A stretch of DNA of 64,000 nucleotides from Rhodoplanes serenus (GTDB taxonomy: Bacteria; Pseudomonadota; Alphaproteobacteria; Rhizobiales; Xanthobacteraceae). The notes beneath the pieces are model-generated. The model was not told the origin of the DNA. It ran no database searches and saw nothing but the letters and a program-made list of their open reading frames with translations. This document shows positions 6,482 through 17,793 of this stretch, in pieces. Location: positions 62,001 to 126,000 of the forward strand of contig WNKV01000005.1 in NCBI GenBank assembly GCA_009720755.1, given 5' to 3'. Position numbers and translations under genes: made by a program. Within the stretch, counting starts at the first letter, position 1. Each line of letters starts with the position of its first letter.

Positions 6482-9205
6482 CTACTGGGCCGGCTCGATG
6501 CCCTTGTCGGCGCTGACCGGCGGCTCGATCCGCAGCTCGGCCCGGCGCGGCTCGGCCGCGGTGCCGCCGAGCAGCTCGGCGGTGCGGGCCTGGAGCGAGC
6601 GCCAGAAGGCGAAGTCGTTGAGCCGCGAGCCCTCGAGGCCGGCGAGACCGACCGCCGCCAGGAACGGCAGGCTCTGCACCACCAGCACGATGCCGAAGAG
6701 GTTCACCTCGCGGACGCTCTCGTGGTTGGTGATGAAGATGATCGCGGCGCCGATGAGCAGCAGGCCGCCGAACACCGCCTCGTCGAAGGCCGGGAAAGAC
6801 ACCCGCTTGCGGGCGAAGCCGCCCTTGGCGGTGCGCACGAAGGGCAGGTGGTCCTTGATCAGGCCGACGCCGACCGCCTTCGCCACCGTCCACTGCATCG
6901 CCATCGCGGCCAGCATGGCGCCGGTCGCGTGGCCGGCCCCGATGCCGACACGGGCGCGGTAGAGCGTCGCGAAGTGCAGCATCGACACCGCCGAGGCGGC
7001 GAGAATCGGCAGGGTCAGCACCTTGTCCGGGATGGCGATGCCCACGAAGGCGACCACCGGAACCCAGATCAGGTTGAGCATGGCGACGACGACGCCCAGG
7101 CTCTCGGCCCCCATCCAGTTCATCCAGCCGAGCACGAATTCGCGCCGCTGCGGGGACGACAGGCGGGTCTCGCCCGGCAGGAAGCGGCGCCAGTGCTTCT
7201 TGACGATCTGGAAGCCGCCATAGGCCCAGCGGTGACGCTGCTTCTTGAACGCCTCGAAGGTGTCGGGCAGCAGGCCGTGGCCGTAGCGCCGGTTGGTGTA
7301 GTGGGCGCGCCAGCCCTGCTCGTAGATGGTAAGGCCGAGATCGGTGTCCTCGCAGATCGTGTCGGACGACCAGCCGCCGGCGTCGTCCATGGCGGCGCGA
7401 CGGATCAGGCACATGGTGCCGTGCGTCACGATGGCGTCGACCTCGTTGCGCTGGACCATGCCGATGTCGAAGAAGCCCGCATACTCGCCGTTCATGATGG
7501 CGTGCAGGGGGGTCTTGTCGCCGTCGCGGTGGTCTTGCGGGGCCTGCACCAGGCCGACCTGCGGGTCGGCGAAGGCCGGCACCAAGTCCTTCAGCCAGTC
7601 GGGCGTCACCGTGTAGTCGGCATCGATGATACCGATGATCTCGGCGTCGGGGGCGGTGTGCTGGAGCGCGAGGCGCAGCGCGCCGGCCTTGTAGCCCTCG
7701 ATCTTCTCGGCGTTGAGGAACTTGAAGCGCTCGCCCAGCGTGCGGCAGTGCTCCTCGATCGGCCGCCAGAAGGCCGGATCGGGCGTGTTGTTGATGATCA
7801 CCACGCACTCGTAGTTCGGGTAGTCGAGGCGGGCGACGGCGTCGAGCGTCGCCTTCAGCATCTCGGGCGGCTCGAAATAGGCCGGGACGTGGATCGACAC
7901 CTTGGGGGCGTAGCCCTCGGGCGCCTTGACGCCCTGGCGGATCAGCCGCTGCGGGCCGCGGCCGAACAGCACCTGGGCGATCTCGTCGATCTTCCACATG
8001 GCGATGATCACCAGCGGGATCATCAGCAGCAGGCCGACGCCGAGCGCGATCGCCTGGCCGACCACGAAGTAGTGGCCGGTCCAGTAGTCGAAGATGACGC
8101 CGACCCACGCGCCGACCCCGTTGGCGAACAGCGCCAGCACCAGGGCTTGCAGAAGGGTGGCGCCCGACATGGCGAGCACCGGCAGCGACAGCGCGAGGCC
8201 GGCCACCACGGCGACCGCGGCGACGCTCACGAAGGCCGGATCGGCGATCGGGCCGGTCCACGGGAATTTTGGCTGGCGGGCGGCGTCGAACAGGCCCCAG
8301 TAGGCGCCGACGCTACCCTCGAAGGTCTTCCACGGCTGGTCGAACGCCTCGATGATGTTGTAGTCGACGCCCAGCGCCTCGGCGCGTGCGACGAAATCTC
8401 GCAGCAGCGTCGCCTGGAGAACGCGGCCCGGCTCGGCGGCGCGGCGATTGTAGCCGGCGCTCGGCCAACCGAACTCGGCGATGACGATGCGCTTGCCAGG
8501 GAACGCCTGACGCAGCTTGAAATAATTGTTGATCGCAAGATCGACCGTCTCGGTGGCCGAGAAGCCTTCCCAGTAGGGAAGGATGTGGACCGCGATGAAG
8601 TCGACCGCCGAGGCGAGCTCGGGGTGATCGAGCCAGGTCGAGTAGATTTCACCGGTGGTCACCGGGACGGAGCCGCCGACCTCGCGCTTCACCTGCTGAA
8701 TGTAGCGGATCAGCTCGCCGACCTGCTCCTTCTCGTTCAACGTCCGCGTCACCGACGCGCCGTCGACGATTTCGGTCTTCTTCTGGAAGTCGGCGCGATA
8801 GATCGCTTCGTTGCCGACCACGATGGCGTTGATGTTGCGGTTCTTGCGGTAGAGATCGACGACCGAGCGAATCTCCCGCTCGTTGCGGGCGCGGTCGTGA
8901 TCGAGCCAGGCGCCGACCGCGACCTTGAGCCCGAACTCCGCCGCGACGGGCGGCACCAGCTCGGCGCCCCCGGTTGCCGAGTAGGTTCGAATCGCCCGGG
9001 TCATCGGCGACAGCACCTTCAGATCGTTCCTGATCTGCTCGGTGGTCGGCCGTGCGCCGTCTTCCGGATGCCCTTCGAAGGGCGAGTACGACACGCTGGC
9101 GAGCGGGCCGGTAACGTTCGGGGCAGACGTCTGGTTTTGCCAAATGGCCCACGCGCCCGCGTGCACGCACGCTACGAGCGCGACCACGGCAGCGACGGAG
9201 CGCAT
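6482..9205 (-). CDS. ndvB: Cyclic beta-glucan synthase, NdvB-like (GH17-GT2 fusion)
   Basis: A 907-residue inner-membrane protein joining a GH17-type domain to a processive GT2 glycosyltransferase. After an N-terminal signal anchor (1-20), the GH17 part keeps both expected Glu: VVGNE (Glu133) and AEFGWP (Glu244). Three transmembrane segments follow (about 325-405). The GT2 domain (435-690) shows the D,D,D,Q/RxxRW pattern: DADY (528-531), ED (619-620) and QRHRW (656-660). More transmembrane helices end the protein. This matches Bradyrhizobium NdvB, which with NdvC makes cyclic beta-1,3/1,6-glucan for hypo-osmotic adaptation and plant symbiosis. AGAAGAGA precedes the start. Confidence 0.85.
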   Translation of the reverse strand: MRSVAAVVALVACVHAGAWAIWQNQTSAPNVTGPLASVSYSPFEGHPEDGARPTTEQIRNDLKVLSPMTRAIRTYSATGGAELVPPVAAEFGLKVAVGAWLDHDRARNEREIRSVVDLYRKNRNINAIVVGNEAIYRADFQKKTEIVDGASVTRTLNEKEQVGELIRYIQQVKREVGGSVPVTTGEIYSTWLDHPELASAVDFIAVHILPYWEGFSATETVDLAINNYFKLRQAFPGKRIVIAEFGWPSAGYNRRAAEPGRVLQATLLRDFVARAEALGVDYNIIEAFDQPWKTFEGSVGAYWGLFDAARQPKFPWTGPIADPAFVSVAAVAVVAGLALSLPVLAMSGATLLQALVLALFANGVGAWVGVIFDYWTGHYFVVGQAIALGVGLLLMIPLVIIAMWKIDEIAQVLFGRGPQRLIRQGVKAPEGYAPKVSIHVPAYFEPPEMLKATLDAVARLDYPNYECVVIINNTPDPAFWRPIEEHCRTLGERFKFLNAEKIEGYKAGALRLALQHTAPDAEIIGIIDADYTVTPDWLKDLVPAFADPQVGLVQAPQDHRDGDKTPLHAIMNGEYAGFFDIGMVQRNEVDAIVTHGTMCLIRRAAMDDAGGWSSDTICEDTDLGLTIYEQGWRAHYTNRRYGHGLLPDTFEAFKKQRHRWAYGGFQIVKKHWRRFLPGETRLSSPQRREFVLGWMNWMGAESLGVVVAMLNLIWVPVVAFVGIAIPDKVLTLPILAASAVSMLHFATLYRARVGIGAGHATGAMLAAMAMQWTVAKAVGVGLIKDHLPFVRTAKGGFARKRVSFPAFDEAVFGGLLLIGAAIIFITNHESVREVNLFGIVLVVQSLPFLAAVGLAGLEGSRLNDFAFWRSLQARTAELLGGTAAEPRRAELRIEPPVSADKGIEPAQ

Positions 9206-9396
9206 GGTCTCTTCTACCGATTGGGGCGGAGGTAAGCGGTCTCGAGCCTGACCCCTAGGCTCGACCGCGACCGGGGATTGCCTTGCGCTGCACCATATGG
9301 ATACCGCGCGGGCACGTTCAAGTAGACTTTGGACATGGCGAATTCAGGGCGATCGCCGGCCGTTTGCGGTGCATGGACAACGCCCCGTCAATGATC

Positions 9397-9948
9397 TCAA
9401 CGGGGGTTCGTTCCTTGCGGCGGAGCCGCCGGCGCGGCGGCCGCCGCGGCGGGCGGCGCCGGCACGAATTCCGGGTCGAGCCAGCAGGCATGAACGCGCG
9501 CGTTCAGCGTCTCGGTGGCCTTGGGATCGATGTTGCCCTGGCGCACGACGCAGCGGAACGTCGTCTGCACATGGCCGCCCGGGCAGCCGAAGCGGTCGTA
9601 CAGCTCCAGGTGCCGGAAGGCGGTGTCGAGGTCGTCGCGCCACAGGAGGCCGACCACCCGCTCGCCCAGCCACACGCATTCTGCGGCGGCGGCGGGCCCG
9701 CGCAGGGTGCGCCCGGCTTCGACGGTCTGGTCGGCCCGCGTCTTGCGCTCGGCCCGCGCGGGATCGCCGGCCTGGCCGGGCGGACTCTGGGGCTGGGGGG
9801 CCGGCTGCGGTGGCGCCGCCTGCTCGGGAGCCTTCTGCTCGGGGGCCTTCTGCTCGGGAGCCTGGGCGAACGCAGGCCCGAGGACGGCCGCGAGGGAGAG
9901 AACCGTTGCGGCGGCAACGGCAGCGACGCGCGAACCAGTGAGGTGCAT
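9397..9948 (-). CDS. NdvD-like small secreted protein of the glucan locus
   Basis: A 183-residue exported protein with a Sec signal (VAAVAAATVLSLAAVLGPAFA-like core, cleavage near AFA-QA). An APEQK repeat and Pro/Gln linker lead to a compact domain with four Cys (ECVWLG, FGCPGGH, FRCVV, HACWLD), likely two disulfides, and a Pro/Ala-rich tail. I do not recognise a catalytic motif. It lies between the NdvB-like and NdvC-like genes. In Bradyrhizobium a third small gene, ndvD, lies between ndvB and ndvC and is needed for glucan synthesis; equating this gene with it rests on position and size class, not on aligned sequence. It is transcribed toward the NdvB-like gene, 191 bp apart. Confidence 0.55.
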   Translation of the reverse strand: MHLTGSRVAAVAAATVLSLAAVLGPAFAQAPEQKAPEQKAPEQAAPPQPAPQPQSPPGQAGDPARAERKTRADQTVEAGRTLRGPAAAAECVWLGERVVGLLWRDDLDTAFRHLELYDRFGCPGGHVQTTFRCVVRQGNIDPKATETLNARVHACWLDPEFVPAPPAAAAAAPAAPPQGTNPR

Positions 9949-10165
9949 GACGGTGCTGTGGGTCTGGGCAAGTTAAGCCCCGACGGCTTGCGGCCATCGG
10001 GGACCGGAACGTCATTACGGCATGGCGACAATGTCAATCTTGCGACGGATCAAAGGCCCTGTCTACTTGTCCGCACTGCAAATCAGGTTTCCCCGCCGCC
10101 GGGGCTTCGGCGCCGTCCCGGCGGCACCGAACACCCGCGCCGCCATCCGCCACGGACGTCCCTCG

Positions 10166-11767
10166 ATGCGCTTGCCCGTCAGCCTCTTCGTGATCGCCGC
10201 CGCGCTGGTCGCCGGCTTCTGGTGGGGGCTCGGGCGCCCGGTGCCGGTGGCGGCCGGCGCGGTGCCGGACCGCAAGCTCGAATGCGTGTCCTACTCGCCC
10301 TTCCGCGGTGCCCAGAGCCCGCTCGACCTGTCGGTGCGGGTCGATGCCCGGCAGATCGAGGAGGACTTGGCGCGGCTCGCCCCGCTCACCCGCTGCATCC
10401 GCACCTACTCGATCCAGCACGGGCTCGACCAGATCCCGGCGATCGCCGAGCGGCACGGTCTGAAGGTGCTCCAGGGCCTGTGGCTGAGCAGCCAGCGCGA
10501 GCGCAACCGGGCCGAGATCGCCGGCACCATCGCGCTGGTGCGCCGCCATCCCGGCGTCGTCTCGGGCGTGGTGGTCGGCAACGAGGTGCTGCTGCGCGGC
10601 GAGCTGTCCGCCGTCGACCTCGGCGCCATCATCCGCGAGGTGAAGGCGGCGGTGCCGGTGCCGGTCACCTATGCGGATGTCTGGGAGTTCTGGCTGCGCA
10701 ACCGCGATCTCGCCGCGGCAGCGGATTTCATCACCATCCATATCCTCCCGTACTGGGAGGACATCCCGATCCCGGCGGCGGAGTCGGGCGCCCATGTCGA
10801 GGCGATCGTCAAGAAGGTGGCGGCGGTGTTCCCGGGCCGCGACATCCTGGTCGGCGAGGTCGGCTGGCCGAGCCACGGCCGCATGCGCGAGGGGGCGCTG
10901 CCGTCGCTGTCGAATCAGGCGCTGGTGGTGCAGGACGTGCTCGCTCGGGCCCAGCAGGGCGGCTTCCGGGTCAATGTCATCGAGGCATTCGATCAGCCGT
11001 GGAAGCGCATCCTGGAGGGCACGGTGGGCGGCCACTGGGGCCTTTTGACCGACCAGGGCCGCACGCCGAAGTTCGCGGTCGGCGAGCCGGTGTCGGACCA
11101 TCCGGCATGGCTCGCGCAAGCGGCGCTCGGCGTCGCGCTGGTGGTGGCGGTTTTCGCGGCCGCGCTGCTGGCGGCGGGGAGTGGGCGGACCAAGCTGCCG
11201 GTGCCGGTGTGGGGTGCGGTGGCGGTGGTCGCGGTCACCGGCGGCGCGCTGGCCGGCCTGACGGCCGAGAAGGTCGCGGTGGAGAGCCTCGGCTGGGGCG
11301 GGCTCGTGCGCGGTGCGGTCCTGATGGGGGTGGCCATCGTGGCGCCGGTGGTCGGCGCCGCCCTGCTGGGACGGGGGACGCCGCTGCCGGGCTTCTCGGC
11401 CGCGATCGGCGGGCGCGACGACCGTGCCGCGGATTGGGCCGGCCGCGCCGGCGCCTGGCTGCTGGTGGTCGTGGCGGTGCTCGCCGTGCAGACGGCGCTG
11501 GGGCTCGTCTTCGATCCGCGCTATCGCGACTTCCCGTTCGCGGCGCTCACCGCCGGCGTGGTGCCGTTCCTGCTGGTCGGCCTCGTCCGGGCGTGCGGGG
11601 TGGGTGTTCGCGGCGCTGCCGAGACCGTGGCGGCGGCGGTGCTCGGGCTTTCGGCCGTGTTCGTGCTGCTCAACGAGACGCCGGCCAACTGGCAGGCGGC
11701 GTGGCTCGCCGCCGCCTTCGTGGCGCTCGCCCTCACGCTTCTTCGCGTACGGGTCGCGCCAGGCTGA
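10166..11767 (+). CDS. ndvC: NdvC-like GH17-membrane protein (beta-1,6-glucan branch)
   Basis: A 533-residue protein with an N-terminal signal anchor (LFVIAAALVAGFWWG), a periplasmic GH17-type domain (about 38-320) and some eight transmembrane helices to the C-terminus. Both GH17 Glu are present: VVVGNE (Glu140) and VGEVGWP (Glu231). The sequence parallels the GH17 half of the NdvB-like protein (CVSYSPF, AFDQPWK). In Bradyrhizobium NdvC is needed to introduce beta-1,6 linkages into cyclic glucans. It is divergent from the small secreted gene. The chosen ATG has only a weak Shine-Dalgarno; an upstream start at 10022 is possible. Its last 35 bp overlap the convergent gene that ends at 11733. 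Confidence 0.78.
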   Translation: MRLPVSLFVIAAALVAGFWWGLGRPVPVAAGAVPDRKLECVSYSPFRGAQSPLDLSVRVDARQIEEDLARLAPLTRCIRTYSIQHGLDQIPAIAERHGLKVLQGLWLSSQRERNRAEIAGTIALVRRHPGVVSGVVVGNEVLLRGELSAVDLGAIIREVKAAVPVPVTYADVWEFWLRNRDLAAAADFITIHILPYWEDIPIPAAESGAHVEAIVKKVAAVFPGRDILVGEVGWPSHGRMREGALPSLSNQALVVQDVLARAQQGGFRVNVIEAFDQPWKRILEGTVGGHWGLLTDQGRTPKFAVGEPVSDHPAWLAQAALGVALVVAVFAAALLAAGSGRTKLPVPVWGAVAVVAVTGGALAGLTAEKVAVESLGWGGLVRGAVLMGVAIVAPVVGAALLGRGTPLPGFSAAIGGRDDRAADWAGRAGAWLLVVVAVLAVQTALGLVFDPRYRDFPFAALTAGVVPFLLVGLVRACGVGVRGAAETVAAAVLGLSAVFVLLNETPANWQAAWLAAAFVALALTLLRVRVAPG

Positions 11768-12107
11768 GCACCAGCAGGCCGGCCGCGAGACCCGCGAGGC
11801 CGGCATTGTAGAGCACCACGCCGAGCGCCGCGGCGGCCAGCCCGAGGGCGAACATCGGGGCGTTCGGGCGCATCAGGTTGATCAGCGCGGCGCCGAGCGC
11901 CACCCAGCCGAACACCTGGGCGTTGAACAGCCGGGTCGCGACCAGCCGCACCAGGCAGACGGTGGTCTGCGCGCCGGCGTCGCAGGCGAGCCCGACCGGC
12001 GTGTTCTCGATGACGAGATAGCGCAGGTAGAAGGCATAGCCGAGCGCCAAGAAGCCGACCGTGATCAGCCAGTTGGTGGTGCGGGCGGAGGGCAAGAAGC
12101 GGCGCAT
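11733..12107 (-). CDS. Small membrane protein, unknown
   Basis: A 124-residue protein with about four hydrophobic helices (WLITVGFLALGYAFYL, VFGWVALGAALINLM, MFALGLAAAALGVVLY, GLAAGLLVLSL). Two Cys (ACDAG, TVCLV) lie between helices one and two, on what may be a periplasmic loop, and could form a disulfide. No family is recognised. Its 3' end overlaps the 3' end of the convergent NdvC-like gene by 35 bp, and it follows the SPOR-like protein gene on the same strand with a gap of about 110 bp. Confidence 0.6.
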   Translation of the reverse strand: MRRFLPSARTTNWLITVGFLALGYAFYLRYLVIENTPVGLACDAGAQTTVCLVRLVATRLFNAQVFGWVALGAALINLMRPNAPMFALGLAAAALGVVLYNAGLAGLAAGLLVLSLARPVREEA

Positions 12108-12218
12108 GCGGGTCCCGGGTGCTGTGCACGAGCGGAGCGGTGTTCGTGCAAGTCTATAGCGATCTCGGCCAGCCGCTTGAAGAGCCGTGCCGATCCGGCC
12201 TCGGTGCTGGGTCGACCG

Positions 12219-13283
12219 TCAGGGCAGGGCCAGCATCTGGCCTTCGTAAGGGGTCGACCGGCAGGCGATCCCGCTGATCGACAACGAGGCGCACAGGCGG
12301 GCGGCGGCCAGCGCGGTCGGCACCGGCCCGGCGACCAGCCGCATCTCGACGAGGCCCGGCTTCGCCGCCTCGCGCAGCGCGATCGCCGGCTGGAGATCGG
12401 CGACGAGGTCGCCGGCCTGGCCGTCGCGGACCTTGGCCCACAGGGTGCGGAGATTGTCGATGGTGGCGGGGCCGCCGATCTCGATGGCGAAGCGCTTGCC
12501 GCCGTCGGGCGGTGCCGCCGCAGGGGCGGGGGCCGGCGCCGCAGCCGAGGGCTCGGCTGCTTGCAAGCGGGCCATCGCCAGCGGGTTCGGCCGCGGCAGC
12601 GGGATATCGCGCGGGTCCATGTCGGCGACGCTGGCGCCGGCCGCCGGCGGCTCGGGATGCAGGGACATCGGAGCGCCGGCTGGGGGAGCCGCGGCCGTCG
12701 CGATCGCGCCGGGCGGGACCGCCGCCGTCTCACGCGGCTCGATCGGCGGCAGCGTCCGCGGATCGGGGCTGCGCGACGCCGCCTCGGCGGGCGTCCGGCC
12801 CGGCGCCGGATCGGGCGCCCGGAAGCCGGACGGCGGCACCACGCCCGGCATCATGAACAGGTCGGCGCCTGCTCCCTGACGGCTCGCCTGGACCTGGGCC
12901 ACGGAGCCGGTCAGGTCCTCGAGGCTGGTCTCCAGGGCGGAGACGCGGCCGGCGAGCTTGTCGCGATCGGCCGCCAGGCTCTTCACCGTCTCGGCGAGCC
13001 GGCGCGCCTCGCGCTCGGCCTCGGCGGCTCGCGCCATCGCCTGGGCGGTGACCCGCGCCGCCTCGGCCCGTACGGCGTCGGCGCGTGCACTCTCGACCTG
13101 GGCCGCCATCGGGGCAGGGGCCGTCGCGATCCGGCGATCGCCGGTGCTCGACTGGGCGGCCAGCACCGCGATGGCGAGTGCGCCGGCTGCCGCGATACCC
13201 CAGCCGGCGAGCCGGAAAACGGGGCTCATGTCGACCCGCTCCTCGCCGTCGTCCGTGCGCCGTTGTCGAGGCCGGTCCGTCAT
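12219..13283 (-). CDS. Membrane-anchored coiled-coil protein with SPOR-like C-terminus
   Basis: About 354 residues. A short basic cytoplasmic N-terminus is followed by one transmembrane helix ([17 protein letters not shown]), an Ala/Glu/Arg-rich coiled coil (about 60-150: [18 protein letters not shown]), a Pro/Ala-rich linker, and a C-terminal domain of about 95 residues beginning KRFAIEIGG. That domain has the look of a SPOR peptidoglycan-binding repeat, with [21 protein letters not shown] then a Cys-containing strand ending in YEGQMLALP. This is inference from pattern. The architecture resembles bitopic cell-envelope proteins. Starts at 13331 (TTG) or 13298 are alternatives; none has a strong ribosome-binding site. 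Confidence 0.55.
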   Translation of the reverse strand: MTDRPRQRRTDDGEERVDMSPVFRLAGWGIAAAGALAIAVLAAQSSTGDRRIATAPAPMAAQVESARADAVRAEAARVTAQAMARAAEAEREARRLAETVKSLAADRDKLAGRVSALETSLEDLTGSVAQVQASRQGAGADLFMMPGVVPPSGFRAPDPAPGRTPAEAASRSPDPRTLPPIEPRETAAVPPGAIATAAAPPAGAPMSLHPEPPAAGASVADMDPRDIPLPRPNPLAMARLQAAEPSAAAPAPAPAAAPPDGGKRFAIEIGGPATIDNLRTLWAKVRDGQAGDLVADLQPAIALREAAKPGLVEMRLVAGPVPTALAAARLCASLSISGIACRSTPYEGQMLALP

Positions 13284-13444
13284 GTCGCCCGAATACATCG
13301 AATCAAGTCGCGGAAATTTACCAGATATCAACCATGGTCGCTGCCCCGCTGCCGGCGGCGGCGCGGCTTTTCGTGGTCGTTCCGCCGCGCTATGAGGGGC
13401 GCGCCTTCCCGAGCGCCTGCCGCCCGGTCCGACCAGGAGTCTCC

Positions 13445-14833
13445 ATGACGGCGCGATCCGACGTGACGGCGCAAACCGACACCGCCCGCACCTGCCTCAC
13501 CGTCGTGCTGGCGGCCGGCGAGGGCACCCGCATGCGATCGTCGCGCCCCAAGGTGCTGCATCCGCTCGCCGGGCGGACGCTTCTCGCCCATGTGCTGGCC
13601 GCGGTGGCGACCGTCGGGGGCCGTGTCGCCGTGGTGATCGGCCCCGATGCCGAGCCGGTCGCCGCCGCGGTGCGGGCGATCGCGCCGGAGGCCGACGTCT
13701 TCGTCCAGGCCGAGCGGCGCGGCACCGCCCATGCGGTGCTGGCGGCGCGGGCGGCGCTCGCGCGCGGCGCCGACGACGTGCTGGTGGTGTTCGCCGACAA
13801 TCCACTGATCCGCCCGGAGACATACGCGCAGCTCCGCGCGCCGCTCGCCGCCGGCGCCGCCGTCTCGGTGCTCGGCTTCCGGCCGCCCGATCCGTCCGGC
13901 TACGGCCGCCTCGTCACCGACGGCGACGATCTCGTCGCCATCCGCGAGGAGAAGGATGCGAGCCCGGCCGAGCGGGCCATCGGCCTGTGCAACGGCGGCG
14001 TGATGGGCCTCGCGGGCGCGCAAGCGCTGGCGCTGCTCGACGCCGTGACGGACCACAACGCCAAGCGCGAGTTCTACCTGACCGATGTGGTGGCGCTGGC
14101 GCGCGCCGCGGGAAGACGCGCCGTCGTCACCGAGGCGGCGGACGCGACCGAGGTGCTGGGGGTCAACACCCAGGGCCAGCTCGCCGAGGTGGGCGCCGTC
14201 CTCCAGCGGCGGCTGCGCGCCGCCGCGCTCGACGCCGGCGTCTGCATGGCGGCGCCCGACACGGTCCACTTGTCCTTCGACACCCGGCTCGGCCGCGACG
14301 TGATGGTGGAGCCTTACGTGGTGTTCGGTCCCGGCGTGACGGTGGCGGAGGGGGCGACCATCCGGGCCTTCTCGCATCTCGAAGGGGCCTGCGTCGGCCC
14401 CGGCGCCATCGTCGGCCCCTATGCCCGGCTGCGGCCCGGCGCGGTGCTGGAGCGCGACGTCCATGTCGGCAACTTCGTCGAGGTGAAGGCTTCGACCGTC
14501 GAGGCCGGCGCCAAGGCCAACCACCTCGCCTATATCGGCGACGCCCGGGTCGGGGCGGGCGCCAATGTCGGGGCCGGCACCATCACCTGCAACTACGATG
14601 GCGCCGCCAAGCATCGCACCGACATCGGGGCGGGCGCCTTCATCGGCTCGAACTCGTCCCTGGTGGCGCCGGTGACGATCGGCGACGGCGCCTATGTGGG
14701 CTCCGGCTCGGTGATCACCGCGGACGTGCCGCCCGACGGCCTGGCGATCGCCCGCGGCCGCCAGGTGGTGAAGGAGGGCTGGGTGGCGGGTCGCGGCAAG
14801 GCCGCCCGGAAAAAGCCCGGATCGGCGACCTGA
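13445..14833 (+). CDS. glmU: GlmU, bifunctional UDP-GlcNAc pyrophosphorylase / GlcN-1-P acetyltransferase
   Basis: A 462-residue cytoplasmic enzyme that acetylates glucosamine-1-phosphate and couples the product to UTP, giving UDP-GlcNAc for peptidoglycan and lipopolysaccharide. The N-terminal uridyltransferase domain shows LAAGEGTRM (22-30), the downstream Lys of [10 protein letters not shown] and ERRGTAHAV. The C-terminal left-handed beta helix shows hexapeptide repeats and conserved [16 protein letters not shown] and [13 protein letters not shown] lies upstream of the start. glmS follows 127 bp downstream, so the first and last steps from fructose-6-P to UDP-GlcNAc are adjacent. Length is normal (E. 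coli 456). Confidence 0.98.
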   Translation: MTARSDVTAQTDTARTCLTVVLAAGEGTRMRSSRPKVLHPLAGRTLLAHVLAAVATVGGRVAVVIGPDAEPVAAAVRAIAPEADVFVQAERRGTAHAVLAARAALARGADDVLVVFADNPLIRPETYAQLRAPLAAGAAVSVLGFRPPDPSGYGRLVTDGDDLVAIREEKDASPAERAIGLCNGGVMGLAGAQALALLDAVTDHNAKREFYLTDVVALARAAGRRAVVTEAADATEVLGVNTQGQLAEVGAVLQRRLRAAALDAGVCMAAPDTVHLSFDTRLGRDVMVEPYVVFGPGVTVAEGATIRAFSHLEGACVGPGAIVGPYARLRPGAVLERDVHVGNFVEVKASTVEAGAKANHLAYIGDARVGAGANVGAGTITCNYDGAAKHRTDIGAGAFIGSNSSLVAPVTIGDGAYVGSGSVITADVPPDGLAIARGRQVVKEGWVAGRGKAARKKPGSAT

Positions 14834-14960
14834 ACGTACGCCGTCGCGTGCGGCGGGCCGCTCCGACGAATCGGCGGATGTGCGGCGCCGCCGCTTGTGA
14901 AATGCTGCCGCGGGCGGGGTCGCCGGGCCGTCCCGTACCGGCGAGAGGGGTGCGTCTGCC

Positions 14961-16784
<1,824 letters not shown>

Positions 16785-16862
16785 ATTCGGCCGCGACGAC
16801 GCCCGGACCGCTCCGATCGATTCACCCTGGCGCGCCACCTCCGAGCGACCTTACAGGGTTCC

Positions 16863-17762
16863 ATGACCGTCTCCGATCCGCCGAAGCCGCCAGCCGCGCC
16901 CGCCAAGGCATCCGCCAAGCCGGCCGCGACCGAGAAGCCGCCGGTGCCGTCCGGCCCCGGGCTCGGCGCCGGCGCCAAGCTGCGCAACTACTTCCTCACC
17001 GGGCTCGTCGTGGCCGGGCCGCTCGCCATCACGCTGTGGCTGACCTGGTCGTTCGTCACCTGGGTGGATGCACTGGTGCGGCCGTTCATCCCGCTCCAGT
17101 ACCGGCCCGAGACCTACCTGCCGTGGACCATCCCGGGCACCGGCCTGATCATCGCGTTCGTGGCGCTCACCACCCTCGGCTTCCTCACCGCCAACCTGGT
17201 GGGGCGCACGCTGGTCGAGTTCGGCGAGCGGCTGCTCGATCGCATGCCGCTGGTGCGCTCGCTCTACAAGGGGCTCAAGCAGGTGTTCGAGACGCTGTTC
17301 TCGGAGACCGGGTCGAGCTTCCGCAAGGTGGGGCTGATCGAGTTTCCGTCGCCCGGCATGTGGTCGCTGGTGTTCCTGTCGGCGCCGCCGGGCCAGCAGG
17401 TGGCCGATCGGCTGCCGCCCGAGGAGCACGTCTCCTGCTTCATGCCCTGCACCCCGAACCCGACCACCGGCTTCTTCTTCTACGTGCCGAAGAGCCGGCT
17501 GATCGAGCTGGACATGACGGTCGAGGCGGCCGCCAAGCTGGTGATGTCCGCCGGCATGATCCAGCCCAACGGCGGCGACACCCAGAAGAAGCTGGCGGCG
17601 CTCGCCGCCACCGCGCAGGCCGCCCAGATCGCCCAGCAGGGGAGCGCACCGCCGGCCGGGTCCGACAAGGCCGCCGACGGCCGTGAGGGCGCCGCGAACC
17701 GGGCGGACGAGCCCTCCGTCGCTCTGGCCGAGAGCGGGCCGGCGCGGGCGAGCGCCCCGTAG
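16863..17762 (+). CDS. DUF502 family inner-membrane protein
   Basis: A 299-residue protein. After a Pro/Ala/Lys-rich N-terminus come two transmembrane helices (YFLTGLVVAGPLAITLWLTW and IPGTGLIIAFVALTTLGFL) and the conserved DUF502 core RMPLVRSLYKGLKQV, FRKVGLIEFPSPGMWSLVF, FMPCTPNPTTGFFFYVP and LIELDMTVEAAAKLVMSAG. The C-terminal 70 residues are low-complexity and variable. Function is unestablished. It lies 78 bp after glmS on the same strand, probably in the same transcription unit. Confidence 0.85.
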   Translation: MTVSDPPKPPAAPAKASAKPAATEKPPVPSGPGLGAGAKLRNYFLTGLVVAGPLAITLWLTWSFVTWVDALVRPFIPLQYRPETYLPWTIPGTGLIIAFVALTTLGFLTANLVGRTLVEFGERLLDRMPLVRSLYKGLKQVFETLFSETGSSFRKVGLIEFPSPGMWSLVFLSAPPGQQVADRLPPEEHVSCFMPCTPNPTTGFFFYVPKSRLIELDMTVEAAAKLVMSAGMIQPNGGDTQKKLAALAATAQAAQIAQQGSAPPAGSDKAADGREGAANRADEPSVALAESGPARASAP

Positions 17763-17793
17763 GACCCGTCACGGCAGGCGTATCGGCAGGCGT

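Noticed and set aside
6722-9235. Open frame of over 800 codons antisense to the NdvB-like gene
   Set aside because: Charged low-complexity composition with no motifs, opposite a gene with clear GH17 and GT2 motifs.
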